DNA from: Pseudomicrostroma phylloplanum
Lineage: Eukaryota > Basidiomycota > Exobasidiomycetes > Microstromatales
Length of the DNA: 64,000 nucleotides
NCBI GenBank assembly: GCA_039545275.1
Contig: BCHS01000004.1
Span: 945,078-1,009,077, forward strand
Reading direction: 5' to 3'
The position numbers were made by a program, and so were the translations under genes. Every line of letters starts with the position of its first letter. Within the stretch, counting starts at the first letter, position 1. The notes under the pieces are model-generated. The model saw only the letters and a list, made by a program, of their open reading frames with translations, had not been told where the DNA came from and made no database searches. Positions 22,798 through 34,236 of the stretch are shown in pieces.

Positions 22798-25700
22798 ATG
22801 GCGTCAAGCGAGGCCTCGTCGTCGAGATCGACACGTTCCGAGGCGACTGAGCAATACCATCTCACTCAAGGCGAGGCAATGGATCACGACTCGCAAGGGG
22901 CAACCGCAACAGCGGGATCAAATGCTTCATATCATACCCCTTCTTCAACCAGCAAAAAGTCCCTCGCCACTCCCTTTCTCTCATTCGACTCCATCCCTCG
23001 CGCATCAGAAGCTCTTCAGGACCTGTCCGTGGCAACGCCTCCCATCCAACAGCAAGAGTTGATCCTCTCTGCTATCTCACAGTCTGTGGCCGCCGCTGCC
23101 GCTTCGGACGACGACGAAGACGAGGATCACTTAGACCCTCGATCGCTCCCAGGCACACACATGTCCGCTGCCATTGCAAGCAAAGTCCCCATACAGGAGA
23201 GGGGAGACGGCTGGGCGCTCCTCGGTCAACCGAGAGCAGGCAAAGGTGGCCACATTCGCAGTCCAAGTGCCACAGCTACCGCCAGTGCTGCTGCTGCTGC
23301 TTCTGCTGCTTCTGCTCAGTCCCGGGGTAGATCCACTGGTCCTCGCCCCCTCGTCAGTGCATCCTCTCCGACTGACATCAATAGCCGCGAGGAAAGGTCC
23401 AGCCAGGGCGATGTCCAGGCTACACGTCCCTCTCCCCAATCACTTCATCATCGCCACCACCATCAGAGCTCTCTTTCCTCGTCATCGCCTGCTCCAATCG
23501 ACTGCGACACGTCTTCGCGTAAAGCCCTGGATGCCTCCGCCGGATATGCCTTGGACAACGTAGGCGAAGCATCCGAACCGAGCGGGAGCGTCAGTCGCTC
23601 TGAGTCCCTCTCGGGTAGGTCTCAGGTGCGCCTGGGAGGTGGCACAATGGAACTGCCCGCCGAAGGAGCTGGACTGAGGGGCAAGGATGAGAACAAGATG
23701 GTTACTGATCAAGAGGAGGAAGCGGCTGCAGAAGCAGAGGCGGTACACCGTCGCGCTGCTAGCGGGTCGTCAGCCGAGCGAGTGCCCAGTGCAAGTAGCA
23801 CATCGAGGGGAGCATCGAACCAAGGGGATCTTGCTGCTGCAAATCCGCTGCATCCTCCCGCTGCTCGCAAACTGTGTATCAGGCATCAGAGGATGGCAGA
23901 CGAAGGTACTGTGGGCAAGCTACAAAGAGTGAGTACGATCAAATTGGGCGCCTTCGAAACGAGGAAGAGATGCGGACAGAAGAGAGATGCAGACCTCCAT
24001 TCGAGGGCCATTGCCCCCATTCATGGCTTGGCCCTCGCATATGGCAGTGACTCGAACCCTTCGGGGCAAGAGTCTTCTGAACCTGGGTAGTTGCGAGAGA
24101 GAACAAGACTCTCCGTCCAGTTTGAGGCCTTGATATATTCTTCACATGAATCACGAGCCATAGAAGAGACGGTACATCATTTGATGAGAGCAAACAAGGA
24201 GTTGGGATCGTTCGGATGTCTAAAGTGTTCTGTAGTACTCACTGATGCTGACACGCCCTCTCTGCCTATGCCCTGCCAGTCCATCGAAGCCCTTCCTCTG
24301 GCAGATCAGACGGCAGTCAACACGGTCTGGTCCATCTTCTCGTCGTCGTCCCATGCACGTCGAGCGCTCATCCTGCAAGGTATCCTGAGTATGTGTTGCT
24401 TCAGTCAACTCTCCTTGCTATCTTCGGAACTCGCCTTGGCCATTCGCATCGATCCGTTCTCACTCTTCCCGAGAGAAGTATCATTGAAGGTCATGGGCCA
24501 TCTGGACGCCATGTCGCTAGGCCGAGCAGCTCAAGTGTCGAGGACTTGGAAGGCCCTAGCGGATGATGACCTTCTCTGGAGGAACATGTGCGAGCAGCAC
24601 ATCGAGAGGAAGTGTGAGAAGTGCGGTTGGGGCCTGCCGCTGTTGAGCGAGAAGAGGAGGCGACAAAAGGGGCCAGCTCCGGTTGCAGGCACTCCTGAGA
24701 GCCGTCAATTGACGTATAGCAACGCAGACCTGCAGGGTAAGAGCCAGGCGGCGGACCCGAGTCCTTCATCAGGAGCTGCTGCTGCTGCCAGTGGTACTAC
24801 GGACACCGAGGAAGCAGGCAGCGGTACAGGTAGCCTCAAGAGGAGCATCACAGCTGCTGCCAATGCTGCTGCACTCGAGAAGCAGTCCCGAGCGGGCACG
24901 GCCCACAATTCTCGCACGTCGAGCCCATCACCGCAGATCGATGAGGATATGAAGCCTTTGGCGTCCACGTCGAGTTCGGTCGATGATGTGCTTGCCCCGC
25001 CGAAGAAGCGTCAATGCAACGAAGTCTCTCGCGAAGCAAGCACTGAGCCGTCCTCGAGTCGTGGTAGTGGGAGAGCGAGCGCATCTGCTGTTCCTGCCAC
25101 AAGGCCTTGGAAGTCAGTCTACTGCGAGCGCTTGGCGATTGAGAGGAATTGGAGGAGAGGACGCTATACGGTCAGGACTCTCAAAGGCCACACGGACGGT
25201 ATCATGTGCCTGCAGTTCAACGAGTCTCTCGTGCATCCGTCCTTCCCCATTGTCATCACTGGCTCGTACGATCGGACAGCTAGAATCTGGAACATGGACA
25301 CGGGCGAGGAGCTGCGTGTACTGCGAGGACATACGCGGGGTGTACGCTGTCTTCAATTCGATGAGGCGAAGCTCATCACCGGCTCAATGGACCGCACGCT
25401 CAAGATCTGGAATTGGCGCACAGGCGCCCTCGTCCGTACCCTCGAGGGTCACACCGAGGGCATCGTCTGTCTCAACTTCAATGACCATCTGCTTGCGAGC
25501 GGGTCAGCAGATTCGAACATCAAGATCTGGAACTTCAAGACGGGGCAGTGTCATACTCTGCGAGGCCACACCGATTGGGTCAATGCTGTCACTCTATGGT
25601 CCGGATCGAAGAAGAAGTCTGCCGACTCTGATGGCGCCGAAGACACCTTCTTGTTCTCGGCGAGCGACGACGGAACCATCCGACTTTGGGATCTAGGCCA

Positions 25701-26796
25701 CAACGAGTGTCTGATGGTCTTCACCGGGCACGTCGGTCAATGTCAGGGGCTGTCTCTGGTCCACATGCCGGAAGAAGTAGTCGAGGCGCTAGCAAAGGGC
25801 GGTAACGTGGGACCCAACGGGGCCAATGTCGATGCAGCTTCCGACGACCGGGGCAGACCCAGTGGGCCAGGCGGCTCCGACGAGTCTACTTACTTTATGA
25901 CTCCCGACGATTCACACCAGCATGCCGGCAGTGTGGGTGTCAATGGTGGCGTCGACGGCGGTGCCTCTAGGGTTGCATCAGGTGGTCAATCGTGCGGCTA
26001 CAACCCTTCTGCTGTACCAGGCGGTCGTGCGGCCAACACCGGTACCGCACCCGCTATCCCTGACCACTTCTACCATCCCGCCGCCTCGGGTCAACACCGC
26101 ACCCAGCTGCGTCAATTGCAAGGCCAAGGGCAAGGTCCGGCCGTGTATGCCTCTCCCAGAAGACGCAAGATCGAGCCCCAATTGGCCAAGTTGCAGGAGA
26201 GGCTAGAGAGCGCGGGACTGGTGGATGCCCTGCCCATCGATGCCGAGATGGGTGACTTGGAGTGGGGAGCGGCCAAGCGCGCTGTGCAGAGGAGTCATGT
26301 ACCTTCTTATTCTTCTTCTTCTAGCGGTGCGCCCGGCACCAACCCCGCCCAGTCTTCCAGCAACACAGCCGGCTTCTCCACCTCTGCGGGCGGCAGTGCT
26401 GCCCCCACCTCGAACGCGAGCGCGAGTGCCGCAGGCGCAGGCGCAGGAGCCGCTGGGCACCAGAACCTGCGTCCGATGCTCTTCTCCTGCTCACTCGACA
26501 ATACCATCAAGATCTGGGATGTGCGCACGGGCGTGTGCATCCGCACCCTCTTCGGACACATGGCGGGTCTTTGGGCCCTCAGTACAGACCGACTTCGCCT
26601 AGCTACCGCCTCGCACGATGCTACGCTCAAGATTTGGGAATTGGCGACGGGGAAGCACCTCTTTTCGATTTGCGAGCATAGAGGACCTGTGACGTGTGTG
26701 CAGATTGGAGACGACAAGGTCATCAGTGGGAGTGATGATAGCCAGGTCAACATTTATAGCTTTGCTACTACGGGGAGCGCCTCGGGTGGGACATGA
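22798..26796 (+). CDS. MET30: F-box/WD40 protein, Met30/SconB type (SCF substrate receptor)
   Basis: Substrate-recognition subunit of an SCF ubiquitin ligase; the Met30/SconB/Scon-2 group controls sulphur assimilation by targeting a bZIP activator. Exons 22798-23928 and 24280-26796 give 1,215 residues. An Ala/Ser-rich disordered N-terminus leads to LCIRHQRMADEGTVGKLQR, VWSIFSSSSHARRALILQGIL and CCFSQLSLLSSEL, a pre-F-box block specific to this group. The F-box (FPREVSLKVMGHLDAMSLGRAAQVSRTWKAL, in two parts) starts near 438, followed by KCEKCGWGLPLL and ERNWRRGRYTVRTLKGHTDG near 670. WD repeats follow with GH...W-D/N-type ends (IWNMDTGE, IWNWRTG, IWNFKTGQ, LWDLGHNE). A Gly/Ser-rich insert of about 230 residues separates the fifth blade from the last two or three (IWDVRTG, IWELATGK). 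The single intron is long, 351 bases. Confidence 0.9.
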
Positions 26797-27343
26797 GGAG
26801 GGAGGGAGGAGGAAGAGGGGAGGAAAGGGAGGGCGGGCACCGCACCCAAGACTCAAGACTCAAGGCCCTCTCGGCGCCTCACCATCAGGCTGGGCTCTCG
26901 TCCCCATTCTCAAGCGCTGCATCCCTTGACCCCACCTTGACCGCCCGACATCCAGACATGCAAGCGAATCTTTCCCTTGCGAGGACGATCGCTATTCGCT
27001 CCTTTTTCTTTTCGCTCCTTTCCCCNCCCCCCCCCCCTGCCTTCCCTTCTCCTTCAGTACACTACTAGCTGTTTGCAGCCTTCACTTCTTGCTTTCACTA
27101 CATACCATGAATGTTGCAGTCTTATGATCAGACGGTCTGAACGAGCGCACGTGGACGTGTGTAGCGAGTGGCGCTGAGCGAGGATGTGTCAATTGGTGAG
27201 AGAGAGAGTGTGTGTGTGTGGTGGGAGAGCGGTACTACTACAAGGGCAGAAGAGGCGAGGTAGGTGTACGTATCGAGCGTACTACTTCCATGTCTCCCCT
27301 CCCCCTCCATCTTCTTCTCCCTCAAACCCCTCCATCCTCAATC
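26797..27343. other. Intergenic, convergent gene ends
   Basis: 547 bases between the MET30 stop (+) and the PCI-protein stop (-). It contains a poly-C run with one undetermined base (27026) and a short (TG)n/(GA)n stretch near 27200-27220. No gene is seen. Confidence 0.6.
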
Positions 27344-29023
27344 TCAACCAACAATCCCCCCCGCCAGCCCCGGTCCAAGCGCAATTTCCCTCAGCGGTGG
27401 AAACGCGTTTGTATTGCTCAAGACGAGCATCCTGCGCTCATGACTGAGGTACCCCTTCATGTACCCATTGGCGATCAGCCCGCCTAGGAGCCACTCGATT
27501 TCTGGTGCGGAGAGGGGGAAGGTGTCGCCGCCTTCAGGCCCAGACCCGCTCTTGCCATTATGCTCCGGTGCGTAGGCAGCGGCAGAGGCAGAAGAGGAGT
27601 TCCACCCAGCAAACTTGAGGGAGCGATACACCTCTTCAAAGCTCAACCTGGTGGCTTTTTCGCGCACGACCCACAAGCGCTTCAGGACGCAGCGGAGCAG
27701 GATAGGACGGAAGGCCTCAATGGCGAGGTAGAGTCCCTTTTGCACGAGGATGCGCTCTAGACGGGGTGAGGCGAGGGAGGCCTCGAAGCTGGAGAGGGAG
27801 GGGCCGGTCCGGGCGGGTTTGGACCTGGAGGAGGAGGAGGCAGAGCCGGAGGAGGAGGACGACGAGAACGAAGATCCTTCCCCGCGAATGGCATCGCAAA
27901 AGGGCGCATAGAGAGCCTGCAGCCTCGGATCACTTCCCAAGAGTTGCGGGCTAGGCAGTCTTCCCCTCAGCAAAAGCTGCAGCGGGATCAACGGCAGTAG
28001 AATCTGTACTTGCTGATTCCTCGCGGCAGTGTGACAATTGTCGTAGGCATAGGTTAGGTCTGTAAGGGCCTTTGGGTATTCTTGACCGAGGAAGTGAAGC
28101 ATGCCCGTGTAGTAGCGGAAGGTGACGCGGTCGGCTCGGGGAAAGGAGGAGAGGGGTGGGAGGTCGGCAGAGGCGGAGAGGGCTCGGAGGATATTGCGGC
28201 AGAGGGGGAGCGACTTGAGCTGAAAGGGGGAGGGAAGATCAGAGGGAGAGATCAGAGTCAGCTCAAGGAGCGACGTGAAGAAGAAGAAGTCTGCTGTCTC
28301 TGCTTCGCGGCTGCCTCTCCCTCTTACCTTGAAGTAGGTCCTGAAGAGGATGGCTACGATCCTGTACGTCGCCCACTTTCTACTGAGCTCAATGTCAGCA
28401 TTGCGATCGGCGACGCAGGCGGTGAATGCCTTGTTGAGCTGTCTTGCCGTCGCCTCGAGGTGTGGCTGAGGTTGGCTGCTGCCAGGAGCCAAGACAGAGC
28501 TGGCCGAGGAAGTGGAAGCATTCTGTAGTACCTGGTCTGCGAGGAGAGCCAGTGCTCTTAGGTCTAGCAGGAGCTTGATCAGCAGCGCGAGGTATGGTCG
28601 AGCGGACGTTGTCTGCGGCAGAGAAGTGATCTGACGGAGAAATGTGCCCACGACTGCCTCGTAGCTCTCGTATGCCCTGTGAAGCTCTTCCCTCTCCCCG
28701 TTGAGGTCCTGTGCGTCCCTACAGGCTGCTGCCCTACCCAAGTATAGGAGTGCCTTTATCCTGCCACTGGCAATCTCCTCCCATTCTGCCTTGAGGAATC
28801 CCCTGCATCTCCGTAGCTCGCTGATGATCTTCTCTGGAAGTGGCGAGCGTAGGGCCAGGTAGGTGGGGGAAGGTGTGGAGGGTGAGGGAAAGAGGGAGAG
28901 GAGAGAGAGGAGCGAGGGGACAGTGTCTGCAGCTGGGAGTGCGAGGTTGTTGGTGTGGTGGATGAGGTAGTCGGCGTAGTCGTTGGCAGGCAGTGGCGAG
29001 GGGATTGCCGCAGCGTACGCCAT
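27344..29023 (-). CDS. PCI-domain protein, CSN12/THP1/PCID2 family
   Basis: Exons 28328-29023 and 27344-28219 give 523 residues. The intron (28220-28327) has a GTAAGA donor and CCTTTCAG acceptor; its length is a multiple of three with no stop, so the frame is open through it, but removing it restores the family pattern LFRTYFKLKSLPLCRNILRAL. The middle shows YYTGMLHFLGQEYPKALTDL, then NQQVQILLPLIPLQLLLRGRLP, typical of the TPR-like part of this family. The C-terminal PCI/winged-helix part (about 380-520) ends with SAPEIEWLLGGLIANGYMKG. Relatives act in mRNA export with TREX-2 (Thp1/PCID2) or as an accessory COP9 signalosome protein (Csn12); the sequence does not tell me which. Ser/Gly insert at about 375-400. 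Confidence 0.84.
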   Translation of the reverse strand: MAYAAAIPSPLPANDYADYLIHHTNNLALPAADTVPSLLSLLSLFPSPSTPSPTYLALRSPLPEKIISELRRCRGFLKAEWEEIASGRIKALLYLGRAAACRDAQDLNGEREELHRAYESYEAVVGTFLRQITSLPQTTSARPYLALLIKLLLDLRALALLADQVLQNASTSSASSVLAPGSSQPQPHLEATARQLNKAFTACVADRNADIELSRKWATYRIVAILFRTYFKVRGRGSREAETADFFFFTSLLELTLISPSDLPSPFQLKSLPLCRNILRALSASADLPPLSSFPRADRVTFRYYTGMLHFLGQEYPKALTDLTYAYDNCHTAARNQQVQILLPLIPLQLLLRGRLPSPQLLGSDPRLQALYAPFCDAIRGEGSSFSSSSSSGSASSSSRSKPARTGPSLSSFEASLASPRLERILVQKGLYLAIEAFRPILLRCVLKRLWVVREKATRLSFEEVYRSLKFAGWNSSSASAAAYAPEHNGKSGSGPEGGDTFPLSAPEIEWLLGGLIANGYMKGYLSHERRMLVLSNTNAFPPLREIALGPGLAGGIVG

Positions 29024-29371
29024 GATGGCAGACTGCGCGCTCTTGTGATGGCGAGCAATGGTGGTAAGCCCAGTCTAGGTTGGCTAGGAAGAAGTGAGCG
29101 GGTGAGCGAAGTGAGTGAGTGTGTGAGCGAGTGGTCCCTGCTTCGCGTCGGTGATTGTGCGCATGGCCTTGGTCTCGCTCGCGTGGCTTTGAATGACACT
29201 CTTGCGCAATGCCCGACGGGGTGGCTCGACCGCCGAGCGGAAGGGACGGCGTATGCATCAAAGGCAGAAGGTCCTGAATGGCTCACTCTGGTACCATCAC
29301 TCCTTGCTAGCCATCTTCATACTCTCTACCGCCGTCACCCCCAGCACTTGCTGCGGCGCTCATCCCCCATC
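29024..29371. promoter_or_regulatory. Divergent intergenic promoter region
   Basis: 348 bases between the PCI gene start (-) and the Atm1 start (+), serving both. It contains a GTGAGCG/GTGAGTGA-rich stretch near 29095-29130. A plus-strand frame runs open from 28955 into Atm1, but its first 139 residues overlap the PCI gene and are unlikely to be translated. Confidence 0.5.
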
Positions 29372-31986
29372 ATGGTGGCATCTACGCTGCTGTCCCTCTG
29401 CTCCCACACCACCATCGCAGCACCCCGCCTGGCATCCCGGTCACATAACTACCTCTCCGGTTACCAACATACCCCAGCGCACTTGTCCTGCCCAACATCA
29501 CATCGCCGCACATTCGCCACGACAAGAGTAACACAACCTCTTAGATCTGCATCCACTTCCAGCGTATACAGGAGCTGCAACGTCAGGGCTACGAATGCCT
29601 CGCCACGTAGCGCACTTCTCCCCCCTCTCCCCTCTCGTCCGGACCTAATCACAAGATCATATCGTTCCTTAGCAGAACAAGATGACCCAAATCCCGCAAC
29701 CCCTCAGTCAACGTCAAAAGGTGGTAAACCTGACGGAGTCACTACGCGGACCCAGCAAGAGCCAGGAGCAGCAGCAGCCACAGTCGCTGCCTCTAAGCCC
29801 CCGGCTGCCAAGAAGGAGCACTCCGGAGAGGACCCGCTCAAGCTCTCTACGCTCGATGACAAGACGGTAAAGCAGCAGAGGGAGACAGATTGGAGGATAG
29901 TGAAGAGACTTATTGGGCATATCTGGCCAAAGGATGAGAGGGGGGCAAAGATTAGGGTAGTCCTCGCGCTGAGCTTGCTCATCGGAGGCAAGGTGAGCAG
30001 AAGAGAGCAGTAAGAAGCCCATGACAAGTCGGAGCACCTCTGATCATCACCCTCCCTTCTCGTAGCTACTCAATGTCCAAGTCCCATTCTTCTTCAAGAG
30101 CATCATTGATAACCTCAACAGCGGCTTGGCTCAGCCACTTGACATGGCCAACCCGGCAACGGCCTGGGTCGTAGCCGGCTCAGCGATCCTCGGATGTAAG
30201 CTGACAGCCCCAAGTCGGAGACCCGCACTCCGCGTTTCTGACCCTGGCTCTCTCTTCTCTCTACTTGAACAGACGGTCTGGCTCGCATCGGAGCAGCACT
30301 CTTCTCTGAGCTGCGAAACGCCGTCTTCGCCTCCGTCGCTCAGAGATCCATCCGCCGGGTAGCGCGGTCGGTCTTCACACACCTCTTGCGTCTGGATCTC
30401 GGATGGCATCTCTCCCGCCAGACGGGTGGTCTGACAAGAGCCATCGATCGAGGTACAAAGGGTATCTCTTTCCTCCTCACATCAATCGTCTTCCACATCA
30501 TCCCCACTGCCCTCGAGATCTCCATGGTCTGTGGGATCCTCTCGTACAAGTGTGGCCCGACTTTCGCAACAGTGACCGTCATCACAATGGCAGGCTACTC
30601 CTGGTTTACAATCAAGACGACTTCTTGGCGGACGCGTTTCCGCAAAGAGGCCAATGCAGCCGACAATAGAGGAGCGACGACGAGCGTCGACTCGCTGCTG
30701 AATTACGAGGCGGTAAAGTACTTTAACAATGAGGCATACGAGATCAAGAAGTACGACAAGGCATTGGAAGAGTACGAAAAGGCCAGCGTTAAAGTTGCCA
30801 CGAGTCTTTCGGCTCTCAATAGCGGACAGAGCGTCATCTTCTCCAGCAGTCTGACGCTGATGATGTTCATGGCTGCACAGGGAGTCATGGCAGGTGAGTC
30901 CCATGGTGCACAGAGGTCGAAAGGCAGCACAGAGCTCATCCCCCTCCATTCCTCTACATGTACTTCTGACTAGGGACAATGACGGTCGGTGACCTCGTCC
31001 TTGTCAACCAGCTGGTCTTCCAGCTCTCTCTTCCTCTCAACTTCCTCGGGACAGTCTACCGAGAGCTACGTCAATCCTTGATCGACATGGAGACGATGTT
31101 CAACCTCGAAAATGTGCCCGTAGCGGTCAAAGACGATCCCAACGCTCCCGACTTGCAGGTCACCAACGGCGGCGAAATCGTCTTTGAGAACGTCACCTTC
31201 GGCTACCATCCCGATCGACCCATCTTCAAGGACTGCAGCTTCACCATCCCTGCCGGGCTCAAGACGGCCTTTGTAGGTCCGTCTGGATGCGGCAAGTCCA
31301 CCATCTTCCGGCTCTTGTTCCGTTTCTACACACCACAGAGTGGTCGCATCCTCATCGACGGTCAAGACATCACCAAAGTCTCGCTAGTCTCCCTCCGTAA
31401 AGCCATCGGTGTCGTCCCGCAGGACACTCCGCTGTTCAATGACGATATCCGGCATAACATCCGGTACGGCCGTCTAGATGCCACCGATGCCGAAGTCGAG
31501 GAGGCTGCCCGTCGCGCCAAGCTGGACACCATCTTGCGTTCTCTCCCCGAAGGGTACGAGACGAAAGTGGGTGAGCGTGGGCTGATGATTTCCGGTGGTG
31601 AGAAGCAGCGCTTAGCTATTGCACGTCTGTTGCTCAAGGACCCCGAGATCCTCTTTCTGGACGAGGCCACCTCTGCCCTGGATACATTCACCGAGACGGA
31701 GCTGATGAAGGACCTGAATGCCTCGCTCCTCCAGGCAAAGCGAACAGCCATATTCGTCGCGCACAGGTTGCGCACCGTCTCCGATGCCGACCTGATCATC
31801 GTCCTCGGCGTAGGAGGGAAAGTTGCGCAACAAGGTCGACATGAGGACCTGCTCAGGGATGGAGGGCTTTATAGAGATTTGTGGGATAGCCAGAATAAGG
31901 CAATGACGCAGACGAGGCCTGGAGATCAGGAGGAGGAGCAGAGGCAGATTGACGCAGAGGGGGTGATACCTCCTGGTCCGCAATAA
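29372..31986 (+). CDS. ATM1: Mitochondrial inner-membrane ABC transporter Atm1
   Basis: Half-size ABC exporter that sends a sulphur-containing, probably glutathione-linked compound to the cytosol for Fe-S cluster assembly. Exons 29372-29992, 30066-30195, 30273-30893 and 30974-31986 give 794 residues. A long Ser/Arg-rich N-terminus without early acidic residues fits a mitochondrial presequence. Membrane domain: [57 protein letters not shown] (an Atm1 hallmark) and [20 protein letters not shown]. Nucleotide-binding domain: Walker [10 protein letters not shown] (about 559), Q-loop VPQDTPLF, signature ISGGEKQR (about 662), Walker [14 protein letters not shown] (about 682) and H-loop VAHRLRT. All key residues are present. 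Confidence 0.95.
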
Positions 31987-31998
31987 TCATAGTCTAGT

Positions 31999-32000
<2 letters not shown>

Positions 32001-32030
<30 letters not shown>
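32001..32030. repeat. (CAG)10 microsatellite
   Basis: Ten perfect CAG units 15 bases after the ATM1 stop, in the presumed 3' untranslated region. Likely polymorphic. Confidence 0.95.
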
Positions 32031-32031
<1 letters not shown>

Positions 32032-32152
32032 TGAGGCAATGCATACCTCCTATAGATAGAAACAGCAGGAGAGTGACGTTGACTTTGTCGGCTAAGTAGG
32101 CCGTGAAGCTAGCGAGGTGACATTATTGAGGTCCGTCTCTGGCTAGCATTCT

Positions 32153-33831
32153 TTATACAATGACCCTGCGCCCCTCAAAAACAAGATCCTCCCACTCGCC
32201 TCTCCCCGGCGGGCTGCCCTGCTCCTTGTAAAGCGCACGCATCGTCCTCCTCTCTACCCACTCCCACTCTCCCTTCTCCCCCTCCTTCCCCTCTCCCAGT
32301 CCCACTGCCGACCCTGCATCCCCCTCCTTTGTCCTCTTTTCTGGCCTGAGCCAAGTCTCGAACACGAGCGAAGAGAGGACCCCGCTATACGCTGGCGAGA
32401 TGCCCGTATCGATCAGATTGATCAGCGGCGGCGCGGAGAGGGGTGGAATGTGGTGGGTGGGGGTGGAGGAGGCGTACCGTGGTGGGCAGCGGTGCACGAA
32501 GTGCTCGAAGGTGGGGGTGCTGCGCGTGAGGGGAGAGGAGAGGGAGTGGGAGTGGAGTCGCTGGGTCAGCGGACATTGCTGGGCTGGAGGGTACAGCTTT
32601 GCTTTGCTTAGCTTCGCTTCGCTCTCCTCTCCTCGGATACTCACTGGCCCATGACAATCTGTCCCACCCCCTCCTTCAATCCACGCATCGCCTCATCGGC
32701 AATCCTACACGCCTCTCCCTCCTTCTCGTACGAGTAGCCGCGGTACCAATACGGTCCCTTTTCACCCCACATGGCCATCTCCTCTTCCGTCGTTCCCGGA
32801 GGCAAGTACCCTCGCAACTCCACTCCTTGGGCTGCTACATCGAGGGCTTTTGTTAGAAAGGAGTGGGAGAGGACATTTAGCTCTGCGAGGGAGTAGCGGG
32901 AAGTGAAGCTTGGATGGTGACCGCCGTGCACGAAGTTTGTCCGCGGTGGAGAGTAGGAGGAGGGCAGAGGAGGGATGCCCTTCTCCCTCAGCGATGAAGA
33001 AGACGAACTCTGGAGTTTGCGAACTTTGCCCATGTCGAGAAGGTCGATGGAGTACGACAAGTTGTAGTGATCGAGCCAATTGCGCCCTACCCAGCCCTGC
33101 GAGCTCATAGCATATCTGCGCGCCTTCTCCCCTCCAAAGGACCGGATGTCCCCCGGAGTCACATAGCGCCAGTCGCCTAGAGCGTTCATCACTTCGTGGT
33201 TCCCCAGGCAGGTCCGCACCCGCTCCTCTCCGCCTTGACTACGCAGGCTCTCCCACAGCTTGTAGATTGCAATCGTGTCGTCCCCGCGGTCGACATTGTC
33301 ACCTGTAGAGACTAGGACGTCGTCCGCTCCAGAGGGAGACCAGACTATCGGGGGGTCGGAAGTCGCGCTGGTGGACTGGGTGATCAGGTGGGACATGGAG
33401 AGGATGTTGAGGAGGTTCGGAAGAGAGCCATGGATGTCTGCAATGGCTACCACACGGCGATGCAGCGAGGGAAGCCCATCCTTGGCAGCCGGCACACCAC
33501 CGGAGTGTGGCGTACCAGCAGCAGAATGCGAGGAGAGCGACGAGCTCGCGCCTATCCCCGCTGACGGCGGCGTACCCTTCGCCAAAGGTGTCGTTCCTCC
33601 AAAGATCTCCCTCAGTCTGCCTGCCGACAAGGATGAAAAGGTCAAGAGGAGCAGGCCGAGCGTGACGAAGATGCGGATCTTCCCCGCCAGAGGAGCAGGC
33701 GCGGCGGGCTCATTGCGTGCGGCTGCTATTGCTCCGTCGCTTAGAGGTGCGTACTGCCCGACATGGCTGGGAGCGCCATTGGCGCGCTTGCGGGCTCCCT
33801 GCATCGTCGGATCTGACGGAGAGGCAGACAT
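32153..33831 (-). CDS. Membrane-anchored calcineurin-like (Shewanella-like type) phosphatase
   Basis: Exons 32645-33831 and 32153-32519 give 517 residues. The acceptor at 32520-32521 was chosen because it rebuilds the metal-ligand motif GHTPTFEHFVHRCPP across the junction. A single span near residue 55-75 (IFVTLGLLLLTFSSL) and no cleavable signal suggest a type II membrane protein with the enzyme lumenal or external. Metallophosphoesterase motifs in order: ADIHGS, GDNVDRGDD, GNHEVMN, HGGHHPSF, GHT and LIDTGISPAYSG. The GNHE block followed by the VH-R-C-P and IDTGIS pattern resembles bacterial-like (Shewanella-like) protein phosphatases; the substrate is unknown. The frame is open up to 34035, but the ATG at 33831 sits just before the natural-looking N-terminus. 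Confidence 0.85.
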
Positions 33832-34236
33832 GTTGGGGGAGGGAAGATGATTGGTAGCAGTTGAGAAGCGGAAGAGATCAAGACATGCGTACAAGTAGAG
33901 TAGGCTACGAGACTTGTTGCTGTTGGCCCGTGTTGCTCTTTGGGCGCGCGAAGGGAGGAGAGCAACACTCCACCGACGAAGTGGAGGCATCACCACCATC
34001 GCATCGTGGGAAAGTCTCAACGTCGTATCGCTCATGGGTGCACAAGATGGTCTTCGAGGTGATGAATCCGCACACCTAGCTCAGAATGCCTTGGCAATGA
34101 TATCCAGTGACGCTCGCGATTATGTGCTGCCGTACCGACTGATCCCTGACTCAATGTGCAGTTCGCCTCAGGGGTCATGTACAGTCACTGAGTTGGCAGA
34201 TGCAACACGGACACTTCCTTGGCCATCGCAACACCT
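33832..34236. other. Intergenic, phosphatase upstream region
   Basis: 405 bases between the phosphatase start and the stop of the first duplicated gene, both minus strand. Nothing recognised. Confidence 0.5.

Noticed and set aside
22100..22834. 244-codon minus-strand frame between RPL26 and MET30
   Set aside because: Overlaps the MET30 start region, biased composition, no domain.
23929..24090. Read-through of MET30 exon 1 to a stop at 24090
   Set aside because: A GTGAGT donor and in-frame acceptor at 24279 rebuild the conserved KLQR-SIEALP junction; the read-through is intron sequence.
28955..29371. 139-residue upstream extension of Atm1
   Set aside because: Overlaps the start of the divergent PCI gene; the ATG at 29372 precedes a good mitochondrial presequence.
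30066..30362. Continuous frame past the Atm1 second exon
   Set aside because: A GTAAGC donor at 30196 and acceptor at 30272 restore the conserved Atm1 membrane domain; the rest is intron or an out-of-phase frame.
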